Below are positions 1 to 7,765 of a DNA stretch of 64,000 nt, in pieces. The translations under genes and the position numbers were made by a program. Within the stretch, counting starts at the first letter, position 1, and each line of letters begins with the position of its first letter. The notes beneath the pieces are model-generated. The model was given only the letters and a program-made list of their open reading frames with translations. It was not told the origin of the DNA and ran no database searches. Origin of the DNA: Oscillospiraceae bacterium (GTDB lineage: Bacteria > Bacillota > Clostridia > Oscillospirales > UBA929); assembly GCA_031265355.1 (NCBI GenBank), contig JAISCT010000042.1, positions 45,364-109,363 on the forward strand, given 5' to 3'.

Positions 1-2925
1 GCCGTCGTCTTGGTCTTCAAAGATGAGGGCTTCCCAGCCCGTGGCCGACGGCGCGGCCGGCACAGCGGTTCTCGGCCTGACCATTTGGCCCCCGTAAGTG
101 GAGCCTTCCATCGTAATGAGATAACCGTTCATCATCTGAAGATGAACCCTATCCTGAACCACGCGGAGGATTTCAAATTGGGCGTACCCGTTGGGCTCGT
201 CGAGATTGGCCACCATCGTAGTCATGCTTCCGGGGCTGTTGAACGTAGCGGCGTCCGCGCCGACGATCTGATTGTTTCTCGCGGCGACAAGATAAAAGTA
301 CTGTTTTTCTAGGTCCACTCTGAGCGAAGCTTTTGTATTGGATTCGACTCCGTTCAGTGTCATGACCACATCGTATGTGCCGATCGGGAGCAGATCTTTT
401 GTGACATGCAGATAAACCGTCGCGCCGGCGCCGCCTGGAATGCTGACAAACGTTTCCGGGTAGCCCTTGATACCCGCCGTGACGTTCGTGCCTTCAAGGT
501 TTTTGCCCGTCACGGTCACCTTGACGTCCGCCTCTTTGCCTACCGTGATCTGCATCGGAGATACTTCGATGGCCGTAAGCCTGGGCTCGGGGCTTATCTC
601 TTCCGCAAAGGCAAAGGTGCGCACAACTGTGCCCATGACCGTCCTGATGTTCGCTTCCAGGGCGTCGCGCGAAACCTGATTGATAGAAGCGTCGTTGTCA
701 TCCATTTTGACGTTGCACCCGGCGGCGATCTGGGCGGCCGATGTGGCTCTGCCGTTCCACCAGTCGGTCATGACCATGCCTTTGAAGCCCCACTCGTTCC
801 TCAAGATGTTGGTCAGCAAATCGTAAGACGCCTCGGTGCGAGTGCCGTTTAAGTAGTTGTACGAGGTCATGACGCAGCCGGGATCGGCCTCTTTCACCGC
901 GATCTCAAAGCCCTTGAGATAGAGCTCGCGAAGGGCGCGCTCGGACACTTGTGAGTTTGTATTGTAGCGATTGGTCTCTTGATTGTTGGCGGCGAAGTGT
1001 TTGACGGTCACCAAGCCGCCTCTGCCCTGTACGCCCCTCGTGACGGCTGCCGCGCTCTTGCCCGATACCAACGGGTCTTCCGAATAATATTCGAAGTTGC
1101 GGCCGTTGCGCGGGTTGCGGTGAATGTTCATACCGGGCGCGAGCCATATGTCGACCTTGTTCAGTTCCATCTCGGCGCCGACCGCGGCGCCGACCTCTTC
1201 CATCAGCTTCTCGTTCCACGTGCAGGCCAGCAGCGTTCCTATTGGGAAACTGGTGGCGACCACGGTTCGGCTGCCAATCACGCCGATCCTCAGGCCGGCA
1301 GGGCCGTCGGCCGTGTTCACTTCCGGAATGCCGTACTTAGCCAATTTCCCGATGGCCCCGGTCCCGTTCGGGAGGATAGAACTGCCCTGATGCCTGCTCA
1401 TCACACGCAATTCAGCGTCTGTCATCTGTGCCACAAAATCGTATATGTACCCCGGTTGACGATAGACGTCCTCAAGCAGAATCGTGCCGCCGCCCGTCCA
1501 TGGCACCGGCGTAACAGGCGCCGCGGAGCCCGGATTGGGGCTCGGGACGCCGGGCGTCGGAGCGCCGTCCGCCGGCGTCCAATTGGTCGACTGATACGTA
1601 CCGCTGACCGGATCGACAAGGCGGTTAAACGCGGTTGGCGGCGTCAGCCGCTTAGACAGCTGTTCCGTCACGCGAAGAGCGGTCTGTGTGTACAGGCCGG
1701 CCGCGGCGCTCTTTGTCGCGTTCTTGATGGAATTGCCAATGTAGATGTTGTAATCGCCGGCTTCCAACACATAGGCCGATATGACGCCGGTCTTGCCGAC
1801 GTCGTCGTAAGATGCCATGCTGCGGATGGGGAACCGCATTTGGACGGTTTCATCTTCTCCCACCCCCAGCAGGGACGTCTTCGCAAAAGCCGCCAGTGTA
1901 AACGCGGGTTTGTTCAGTGCGCCCGCGGGCGCGGAATAATAGACTTGCAGCACCTCTTTGCCGGGATACGGGCCGTTGTTCGTCACTTTTGCCGTGGCGA
2001 CCAGTTCGTCGCCCTCCACTGCGACGGCTTTGTCCGTGATCGCAAACGTGGAATAGGACAGCCCGTAGCCGAATTCATATTTTACCTTTTCATAGTTGGG
2101 AAAAGCCGTCGCGAAGTAGCGGTAGCCGACATATATATCGTCGGTATATTGGGGGTTTGTCTGCGCAAAGGTCGCGGACGACGGGTAGTCGCCGAGGCTG
2201 CGGGCGAAGGTGTCCACCAACTTGCCCGACGGGTTGACCGCGCCGCAAAGCACGTCAGCCAAGGCGTTGCCGCCCTCCATGCCCGGGTACCAAGCGGCCA
2301 GCACCGCGCTGACGTGCTCATACGCCTCCACCCATGCCATGTCGATCGCGTTGCCCGCATTCATGACCACGACCACATTGTCAAAGGCGGCGTTCACCCG
2401 CTGCATCATCGTGGTCTCATCTGCGGAGAGCAAGTACCCGCCGGCGCCGGCGCTCAGATCGGAAGCCTCGGCGGTCCAGCGGCGGATGACCACGATCGCG
2501 ATATCATTGGTCTGCGCGGCCGCGTTTACCGTGGCGGCGCTCGGATTGACGCCGCCGTCTGTGATCGACTCCAGCTTGCCTTCGTTTTTTCTGTTGTTCA
2601 GCCCTGTCAAGAGATCCACGACGTAAGGCGCCGTGACCTCACCGGAACCGCCGCCGTATGTGATAAAACCGTCTTTCCCGAAGCCGTCGGCGGGATAAGA
2701 GCTGCCATTCATGTGCCGTGAATGCCCAAACACGGCGACTTTGGCGGCAGGCCCAAGCGGGAGAACCCCCTTGTTTTCCAGAAGGACTATGCCTTCCGAG
2801 GCTGCCAAGCGTGATACGTTGGCGTTGTCAGGGACAGCGGTGGCCGATACGGTCGTAGGAAAACCCGCCATGACACTTGAGAGCAGCGTGAGCACCAACA
2901 CCAGTGAGATTCCCTTTCGCTTCAT
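1..2925 (-). CDS. secreted GH3 beta-glucosidase-type glycosidase, 3' end cut by window edge
   Basis: Open for 975 codons to the window edge with no stop. The N-terminus is a signal peptide (MKRKGISLVLVLTLL...). It is followed by the GH3 C-terminal domain (ASEGIVLLENKGVLPL near residue 42), a linker, and then the catalytic (alpha/beta)8 domain with GPAGLR, KHFAANNQET and the nucleophile motif TDWW (Asp721). After that come an Ig-like region (about 770-870) and a possible beta-trefoil or carbohydrate-binding region running off the edge. The two GH3 domains are therefore in swapped order, as known for some ruminococcal and clostridial enzymes. The likely role is extracellular hydrolysis of beta-glucosides or xylosides; the exact substrate cannot be read from sequence. 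The ATG at 2925 has an AAGGGGTG ribosome site. Confidence 0.93.
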   Translation of the reverse strand, partial: MKRKGISLVLVLTLLSSVMAGFPTTVSATAVPDNANVSRLAASEGIVLLENKGVLPLGPAAKVAVFGHSRHMNGSSYPADGFGKDGFITYGGGSGEVTAPYVVDLLTGLNNRKNEGKLESITDGGVNPSAATVNAAAQTNDIAIVVIRRWTAEASDLSAGAGGYLLSADETTMMQRVNAAFDNVVVVMNAGNAIDMAWVEAYEHVSAVLAAWYPGMEGGNALADVLCGAVNPSGKLVDTFARSLGDYPSSATFAQTNPQYTDDIYVGYRYFATAFPNYEKVKYEFGYGLSYSTFAITDKAVAVEGDELVATAKVTNNGPYPGKEVLQVYYSAPAGALNKPAFTLAAFAKTSLLGVGEDETVQMRFPIRSMASYDDVGKTGVISAYVLEAGDYNIYIGNSIKNATKSAAAGLYTQTALRVTEQLSKRLTPPTAFNRLVDPVSGTYQSTNWTPADGAPTPGVPSPNPGSAAPVTPVPWTGGGTILLEDVYRQPGYIYDFVAQMTDAELRVMSRHQGSSILPNGTGAIGKLAKYGIPEVNTADGPAGLRIGVIGSRTVVATSFPIGTLLACTWNEKLMEEVGAAVGAEMELNKVDIWLAPGMNIHRNPRNGRNFEYYSEDPLVSGKSAAAVTRGVQGRGGLVTVKHFAANNQETNRYNTNSQVSERALRELYLKGFEIAVKEADPGCVMTSYNYLNGTRTEASYDLLTNILRNEWGFKGMVMTDWWNGRATSAAQIAAGCNVKMDDNDASINQVSRDALEANIRTVMGTVVRTFAFAEEISPEPRLTAIEVSPMQITVGKEADVKVTVTGKNLEGTNVTAGIKGYPETFVSIPGGAGATVYLHVTKDLLPIGTYDVVMTLNGVESNTKASLRVDLEKQYFYLVAARNNQIVGADAATFNSPGSMTTMVANLDEPNGYAQFEILRVVQDRVHLQMMNGYLITMEGSTYGGQMVRPRTAVPAAPSATGWEALIFEDQDDG

Positions 2926-3155
2926 TCACAATACACCCCTTTTTCGATTTTACACTCTTTTTCGATTGGCAACGCCTTTATCGGAAGCCGCACAAAGGCA
3001 TGGTTCACGTACCAAAAGCCTCGCTCGACGGCGCGCTCACTTTTATTATAGCGCTCGCTATGGGCGAATTCACCATATTATCTTCTAAAATGGTCTGCAA
3101 TATTATTGTTTGTCTGCCTAAAACCCGCACAAAGGGATCAAACGGTAAAACCCTG

Positions 3156-3509
3156 TCAAAAACTTTGTGTCTGGGCCGCCATGCCTTTTGGTTCCATGAA
3201 AATGTCAATAATGGCCTTGGTCTCCCGCCACGCGGCGATCTCCTGCTGCAATGCGCGCCGGCCGTCGGGCGTAGTGTGATAGTAGCGCCGTTTGCCGCCG
3301 CCGCTCACATCCCCCCGGTAGGATTCGATACAACCCCGCCGCTCCAGCCGCTGCAGCACGGCGTACAGCGTGGCCTCCTTGATCTCCAGGCGCCCCTGCG
3401 TGCGCTTGCCTATCTCGCTGAACAACTCATAACCATACCGGTCATCCCCACAGATCAGAGCGAGCAAAATGGCCTCCAAATGCCCGCGCAGCACATCACT
3501 CGACAGCAT
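3156..3509 (-). CDS. PadR-family transcriptional regulator
   Basis: 117 residues. The winged-helix PadR domain covers most of the protein: LRGHLEAILLALICG, then YGYELFSEIGKRTQG, then the recognition region EATLYAVLQRLERRGCIESY and the beta-wing GGKRRYYHTTPDGRRAL. PadR proteins are dimeric repressors that usually control a neighbouring transporter or stress gene. Here no transporter is adjacent, so the target is unknown; the GH3 gene starts 230 bases downstream on the same strand. I chose the ATG at 3509 because GGAGGGG lies just upstream; an upstream in-frame extension has no ribosome site and crosses the promoter. Confidence 0.9.
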   Translation of the reverse strand: MLSSDVLRGHLEAILLALICGDDRYGYELFSEIGKRTQGRLEIKEATLYAVLQRLERRGCIESYRGDVSGGGKRRYYHTTPDGRRALQQEIAAWRETKAIIDIFMEPKGMAAQTQSF

Positions 3510-3573
3510 AGAACCCCTCCAAATCCATCCACGAGCAACTATTCCACCACATATAGTTCCATTAGGCAGAGCA

Positions 3574-3602
3574 ATTATAGCACGAGGCCAAACCGATGTC
3601 AA
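3574..3602 (-). promoter_or_regulatory. strong sigma-A-type promoter for the PadR gene
   Basis: On the minus strand TTGACA (3597-3602) and TATAAT (3574-3579) are both perfect consensus hexamers, separated by exactly 17 bases. The start codon is 65 bases downstream of the -10 box. The leader is where PadR autoregulation would act, but I see no clear dyad operator. Confidence 0.8.
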
Positions 3603-3735
3603 TCGGCAGTTTGCCGCCTCTAATCACGCCACGCGCGGCGGCTCCGATACGGCGTCCGGTGCGACACCTGAACCATACATAAAGAGGCGGCCGTCCCCGG
3701 CCGGCCGCAGAGATGTCCGAAGCGGAGACGCCCGT

Positions 3736-4083
3736 CTATAGAATCACGAACGTCACGCCGTTGTTGTGGCGTTCGACGTCTGGGTCGCGGCGCAGCTCGC
3801 CGCAACGGGTGAAGGCCGCGCGGGTGACCTCGTCGAAGATGGAGAACTGTTCGCCCGTCACAACGGCGCGGATCTGGCGTTTTTGCAGCAGCCGCCCCAG
3901 ATAGGCGCGCGCCTCCACCCGGATGCGTCCGCCCGCGCCGGTGGAGCCGTACCCGTGTATGAGTTTCAGCGCGGCGTACTCCAGGCTGCGCGCCGCGTGA
4001 AGTTCATACGTCAGCCGCCGGATCGCCGCGTCGCACGTCGGGTGGCCCTCCTCCAGATTGATCGTCTTCAGTCCGCCGCGCAT
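3736..4083 (-). CDS. Smr-domain protein
   Basis: 115 residues, essentially a single Smr (small MutS-related) domain. It has a conserved Leu/Glu/Gly start (INLEEGHPTCDAAIRRL), the IHGYGSTGAGG loop that matches the family's HGxGxG motif, and a basic C-terminal part. Smr domains act as nucleases on branched or mismatched DNA, or on RNA in ribosome quality control. The N-terminal DLHG motif is altered to NLEEG here, so catalytic competence is uncertain. The start codon overlaps the 3' end of the upstream amidotransferase-like gene by 16 bases, which indicates translational coupling. Confidence 0.8.
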   Translation of the reverse strand: MRGGLKTINLEEGHPTCDAAIRRLTYELHAARSLEYAALKLIHGYGSTGAGGRIRVEARAYLGRLLQKRQIRAVVTGEQFSIFDEVTRAAFTRCGELRRDPDVERHNNGVTFVIL

Positions 4084-4760
4084 CGCGTCACAAACCTTTC
4101 AAAAAGCCGCCCGTGATCGAGCAGCGCGGGATCTCCCGGTCCCATCCGCTCCGGGTGCCACTGCACGCCCCAGACGGGCACGTCCCGCCCCTCGACGGCT
4201 TCAATCACGCCGTCGTCCGCCCAAGCCGTCGGGATAAGCCCGCCGCCCGGCCGGTCCACCGCCTGGTGGTGGGCCGAGTTGGTCAGAAAGCGCGCACCGA
4301 ACAGCACGCACGGGAAGCCGCCGGGCGCGGCGCGGACTGTGTGCGTAACGCCGCTGTGGCAAAACCCCCGCTGAGCAGGAAGATCTTGGATCAATGTGCC
4401 GCCCAGGAAGACATTGATCGCCTGTATGCCCCGACAGATGCCGAGCACCGGCCGGCCGGCCGCGCAAAAGGCTTCGAACAAAGCGCGCTCCCAGTCGTCG
4501 CGCGCTTTGTCCACCTGTACCGTATCGTTCAGCACCGCCTGCCCGTAGGCGGCCGGATCCGGGTCCTCCCCACCGGTCAGCAGCAGACCGGCGAAGGCGC
4601 GGGCGTGGTCCGCCGCGCCGCCCGGCGCGCAGGCGCACGCCGGCAGCCCGCCGGCCCGCCAGACGGCGTCGGCGTAAGCACGCGGCAGCCGCACATACGG
4701 CGCGCCCGTTTCCGTCTGCCCCAGACCGCCCATCAGCAGGATGCGAGGACGCACAACCAT
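4068..4760 (-). CDS. class I glutamine amidotransferase-like hydrolase (gamma-glutamyl-GABA hydrolase / peptidase C26 family)
   Basis: 230 residues. The nucleophile elbow GICRGIQ (Cys109) and the His-Glu pair in GVQWHPE (near residue 203) form the Cys-His-Glu triad of the family. LLLTGGEDPDP and the NVFLGGTLIQDL segment match PuuD-like enzymes, which cleave gamma-glutamyl bonds. No puu pathway gene is nearby, so the physiological substrate is open. The gene starts at ATG 4760 with an AAAGGAG site and runs into the Smr gene. A hairpin separates it from the upstream coiled-coil gene. Confidence 0.85.
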   Translation of the reverse strand: MVVRPRILLMGGLGQTETGAPYVRLPRAYADAVWRAGGLPACACAPGGAADHARAFAGLLLTGGEDPDPAAYGQAVLNDTVQVDKARDDWERALFEAFCAAGRPVLGICRGIQAINVFLGGTLIQDLPAQRGFCHSGVTHTVRAAPGGFPCVLFGARFLTNSAHHQAVDRPGGGLIPTAWADDGVIEAVEGRDVPVWGVQWHPERMGPGDPALLDHGRLFERFVTRCAAD

Positions 4761-4781
4761 GGAAAGACTCCTTTCGGATTC

Positions 4782-4814
4782 AAAGACGGGCGGCCCGATC
4801 GGCCGTCCGTCTTT
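4782..4814. terminator. GC-rich hairpin between coiled-coil gene and amidotransferase-like gene
   Basis: Arms 4782-4795 and 4801-4814 pair over 14 positions with one wobble around a 5-base loop. Both ends are AAA/TTT, so the structure could end transcription from either side, most usefully behind the coiled-coil gene that stops at 4855. The U-tract is only three bases long, so it may be an attenuator rather than a full terminator. Confidence 0.5.
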
Positions 4815-4854
4815 GTCTGCCCCGGGGGGCCGGTTCAGTTTGGTTTGCTTTGCT

Positions 4855-5634
4855 TTACGTAGCGGACACCTCCGGCTGTTCTTCGGCGGGCGCCGTCAGG
4901 ACCTCCAGGCGCGCGGCCAACCCCTCAAACAGGCCGTCCACCCGCGCCATCGTCTCGCGGATGCGGGTGAGCTCCGCGTCGACAGTCCGGGAGAGGTGCG
5001 TCTCCTCCTGCCGAAGGACCGCATAGCGGGTGAGCGTCTCCTGGCGGAGGCGGCGCACCACCTCACGGGCCTGTTCGGCCTCACGCGCGGCGTTTTGCAC
5101 CGCGCTCTCGGCGTGCGTCTGCGCGCCGTGTTCGATCTCCAATGCGCGCGCGCGCGCCGCTTTTTCGATCTCCCCGACGCGGCGGGCCGCGTCCTGCTCC
5201 AGCATCTCGGCCCGGGCGTGCGACACCGTGAATCTCTCCACGCGCGTCCGCAGCTCCTGAAGTTCATTTTCCTGCTGCTGTCGGCCGACCTCACGCTCGG
5301 CCAACACCTTGCGCACGGCGCCGATCTCCGTCTCCAGCCGCGATTTGGTCTCGGTCAGCGTCTGCACGTTTTCGTGCGCCCGCGTCAGCTCCGCCGCGAG
5401 GGCCGGCTGCCCGGCGTGTTTGTCGGACATCTCCTTCCACTGCGTCTGAAACCGCGCGGCGGCGGCGCGGGCCTCGTCCCGCTCCCGACGCAGCAGGTCG
5501 GTGCCAGCCCGGTAGGCTTCGATCTCCTCCCTGTGCCCGCGCTGCAGAGATTCGATGTAGGCAATGACGTCCCGGCGGCGGAAACCGCCCACCACCGATC
5601 CTTTGAGTCGCATTCCGACATCTTTGTTCGTCAC
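4855..5634 (-). CDS. DivIVA-like coiled-coil protein
   Basis: About 259 residues from GTG 5634; ATG 5613 is an alternative and neither has a strong ribosome site. The N-terminal segment LKGSVVGGFRRRDVIAYIESL resembles the membrane-curvature-binding start of DivIVA/GpsB proteins. It is followed by a long, highly charged coiled coil (about 40-250) rich in Ala, Arg and Glu. Such proteins scaffold division, polar growth or sporulation factors at the membrane. The exact partner cannot be inferred here. The open frame continues upstream into a dispersed repeat (5691-5764), which argues against starting there. Confidence 0.7.
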   Translation of the reverse strand: MTNKDVGMRLKGSVVGGFRRRDVIAYIESLQRGHREEIEAYRAGTDLLRRERDEARAAAARFQTQWKEMSDKHAGQPALAAELTRAHENVQTLTETKSRLETEIGAVRKVLAEREVGRQQQENELQELRTRVERFTVSHARAEMLEQDAARRVGEIEKAARARALEIEHGAQTHAESAVQNAAREAEQAREVVRRLRQETLTRYAVLRQEETHLSRTVDAELTRIRETMARVDGLFEGLAARLEVLTAPAEEQPEVSAT

Positions 5635-5690
5635 ATTCCCAGCCCCAGTCCTATTGCGAACGGATCTCCCGCTGCAAACTGTTCTCTGCA

Positions 5691-5764
5691 CTAACGTGGG
5701 TTGCACCTGCAGCCCACAACCAAAATTCTTGTTTTTTGTTGCCGCTTCGCGGCAACAAGGTACT
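5691..5764 (+). repeat. twin-hairpin dispersed repeat, copy 1
   Basis: A 74-bp unit beginning CTAACGTGGGTTGC and ending GGCAACAAGGTACT. It contains two palindromes: one of GTGGGTTGCA type (imperfect in this copy because of an A-to-G type change) and a perfect TTGTTGCCGC-TTC-GCGGCAACAA. They are joined by an AT-rich spacer. Near-identical copies lie at 26672-26745 (same orientation) and 58261-58334 (opposite), and a partial one at 54365-54389. Confidence 0.9.
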
Positions 5765-5781
5765 AAGGGTCCGTCGAACCC

Positions 5782-6120
5782 TCAATTCGACGCGAGATGC
5801 GGCTCGATGAGCGACAGCAGCGCCTGCTTGGGTCTGGCGCCCACCACGCGCTCCGCCTCGACGCCGTCTTTAAAAATTAGCAATGTGGGGATACTCATCA
5901 CCCCATGCTCGACCGTCAGCGCGCCGTTTTCGTCCACGTTGACCTTACCAAACCGCGCCCGGCCCGCCAGCGCCGCCGCCAGCTCTTCCACAACGGGGGC
6001 AATCAGCCGACACGGCGCACACCACGGGGCCCAAAAATCGACCACCACAACGCCAGATGCCTGCAACACTTCTTCCGAAAAATTCTGCGCGGTCAGGATA
6101 AGCAATGTCCCTGCTGCCAT
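5782..6120 (-). CDS. trxA: thioredoxin
   Basis: 112 residues, the usual thioredoxin length. It carries the active site WCAPC (Cys34 and Cys37; the classic motif is WCGPC), the buried Asp28 of VVVDFWA, and the cis-proline loop SIPTLLIF. It is a cytoplasmic disulfide reductase; the cognate thioredoxin reductase is not in the window. ATG 6120 follows AAGGAG at good spacing and a recognisable promoter (6167-6195). The gene appears monocistronic, ending just before repeat copy 1. Confidence 0.95.
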   Translation of the reverse strand: MAAGTLLILTAQNFSEEVLQASGVVVVDFWAPWCAPCRLIAPVVEELAAALAGRARFGKVNVDENGALTVEHGVMSIPTLLIFKDGVEAERVVGARPKQALLSLIEPHLASN

Positions 6121-6166
6121 ATGGTCCGCTCCTTAACTGATCTTCATTAGACTCCTGCAGTTCTTT

Positions 6167-6195
6167 ATTGTACCACACAAATGAAAAAAAGACAA
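6167..6195 (-). promoter_or_regulatory. promoter of trxA
   Basis: Minus strand TTGTCT (6190-6195), 17-base spacer, TACAAT (6167-6172). It is followed by a 46-base leader to the thioredoxin start codon. Confidence 0.65.
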
Positions 6196-6301
6196 TGGCC
6201 CCATCCCGCTTTGTCACCAAAATAGGCCGCGCCTGATTTGTCCGGCAATCAAAATGTCGCCGATCCACCGTCTGTCTCAAAGGGCGGGTCGCTTCTTTCG
6301 G

Positions 6302-7477
6302 CTATGCCAAAACAGCGTTTTCGGCGATATCATTGAGTATCGTATAACAGAGAACCGTCTGTTTTAGGTAAGGCAGGCCAAACTGCTCTTCGTAGGAGGA
6401 ATAATCGCTTGTCCCTGTCTGTTCGGTGAAAAAACGCGTCATATCATCGTCGCTGACCGAATAGCCCATGTCTTCCGCGATCGCCTGCGATACAAGGTAA
6501 TACGTCGCGGTTTCCAGATTCGCCTCTTTGTTGTTCTCAATCAACTCTTCCCTGCTTGAGACACCGACGTAAGTACTCAAAAATTCATCCAGACTTATCT
6601 CATATCCATCCGCATATCCCTGATAATAGTCCAGCATGGATCTTTCCGTATATGCCGTCAGCACATCCGGCACCGAACTGACGGTCGCTGCACCGGTCAA
6701 ATAGTCTCTGATATATCCCTCTACAGACGCTTTTTGGAGCTCCGCCCGCCTGCCGTCCTTTAATGCGGCCACAGTCGTCCAGCCATAGTCGGCGGCAAAA
6801 TTCGTCTCGACAAATTCATCCGTCAGCTCTGGCTGCTCCGTTTCGGAAATGTAATTGATGGTCGTAACAAACACGGCGTCTTTCCCCTGAAGACTGCTCT
6901 CCTGATAGTCGTCTGGAAAGGTGACCTCCACACTGATGGTTTCTCCGGGCCTATGTCCGATGATCTGCGTTAAGAAATCATCGATATAATTCGTACTGCC
7001 AGCGATCACGTCCGTGCCGGCGCCGTCAGTGGAACCGCCGTCAAACTCAACGCCGTCCACACTCCCGACGTAATCGATGTTGACCGTGTCGCCGTCCTCG
7101 ACCGCGCGGTCTGTGATCTGCGACGGCTCCCCCGAATAATTGGCCAACAATTCATCGATCGCAGCCTGAACCTGGTCGTCGGAAATTTGATGGACCTCAC
7201 TGGGAATCGATATCGCCGTATAATCGAAAATTTCCACGTAGTCGAGGGCTTTGACGCCCTTCCAGAATCCGTTTTCATCCAAGCCGTCGCTGGGAGAAAA
7301 ACTGTCGCCGGAAAGAGAATCGTCGCCGGAAGGCACTTCAGCGTCGCCGGGAGGAACACCGCCGTCGGGAGACACCTCAGCGCTGTCCGACGATCGACCG
7401 CACCCGGCCAAAGAGACCAGCAACATGGTAAACGCCAGCAAGAGACACAGGGCCATTTTGGGGGTTTTCATCTTCAT
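6302..7477 (-). CDS. trigger-factor-like peptidyl-prolyl isomerase lipoprotein
   Basis: 391 residues. The N-terminus is a lipoprotein signal peptide with lipobox LAGC near residue 26, then an acidic Ser/Asp/Gly/Pro linker with short internal repeats (about 30-66). An FKBP-type domain follows (about 125-215: GDTVNIDYVGSVDGVEFDGG ... GHRPGETISVEVTFP), arranged as in trigger factor. A helical C-terminal region (about 220-391) resembles trigger factor's substrate-binding arms. The ribosome-binding N-domain of cytoplasmic trigger factor is absent. Likely role: membrane-anchored foldase for exported proteins. It has its own promoter. Confidence 0.88.
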   Translation of the reverse strand: MKMKTPKMALCLLLAFTMLLVSLAGCGRSSDSAEVSPDGGVPPGDAEVPSGDDSLSGDSFSPSDGLDENGFWKGVKALDYVEIFDYTAISIPSEVHQISDDQVQAAIDELLANYSGEPSQITDRAVEDGDTVNIDYVGSVDGVEFDGGSTDGAGTDVIAGSTNYIDDFLTQIIGHRPGETISVEVTFPDDYQESSLQGKDAVFVTTINYISETEQPELTDEFVETNFAADYGWTTVAALKDGRRAELQKASVEGYIRDYLTGAATVSSVPDVLTAYTERSMLDYYQGYADGYEISLDEFLSTYVGVSSREELIENNKEANLETATYYLVSQAIAEDMGYSVSDDDMTRFFTEQTGTSDYSSYEEQFGLPYLKQTVLCYTILNDIAENAVLA

Positions 7478-7530
7478 TTCTCCTCGTATACCTGATTTTA
7501 TTTCTGTAAGGGCTCAACTTCTCCTTTTAT

Positions 7531-7559
7531 AGGATAACAGAAAATCACCGTTTTTTCAA
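7531..7559 (-). promoter_or_regulatory. promoter of the PPIase lipoprotein gene
   Basis: Minus strand TTGAAA (7554-7559), 17-base spacer, TATCCT (7531-7536). The leader is 53 bases and ends in AGGAGAA before the ATG. Confidence 0.65.
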
Positions 7560-7623
7560 GTCGGCCGCTGTTTTTTCATACTGGTTTCACATTTTTCACA
7601 TTTTCGTCACAGTTCATGTCTCC

Positions 7624-7651
7624 GGCGTCGGAAGTACGTCTGCCGAAGGCC
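7624..7651 (-). repeat. copy of the second dispersed palindrome family
   Basis: Read on the minus strand this begins GGCCTTCGGCAGACGTACTT and matches 54224-54250 on the plus strand at 25 of 28 positions. Related sequence lies at 51541-51586. It sits immediately next to a terminator hairpin. Confidence 0.6.
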
Positions 7652-7653
7652 AC

Positions 7654-7681
7654 AAAAAACAGCCCCTGGGGGCTGTTTTTT
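7654..7681. terminator. bidirectional rho-independent terminator
   Basis: CAGCCCC (7660-7666) pairs with GGGGCTG (7669-7675), flanked by A6 and T6, so it works on both strands. On the minus strand it closes the meta-cleavage operon, whose last gene stops at 7766. Confidence 0.9.
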
Positions 7682-7765
7682 GCCTTCTCTGTCATTCTTC
7701 CTCTTCTATGGGTGAGCCCGGCGCGTATGAGATACGGGCTGGGCCCGTGAGAAATCAGACTGCCG

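Noticed and set aside
979..2721. Large plus-strand open frame opposite the GH3 gene (580 codons)
   Set aside because: No recognisable domain, very Arg/His-rich, and fully antisense to a protein with clear GH3 motifs; it is a GC-rich shadow frame.
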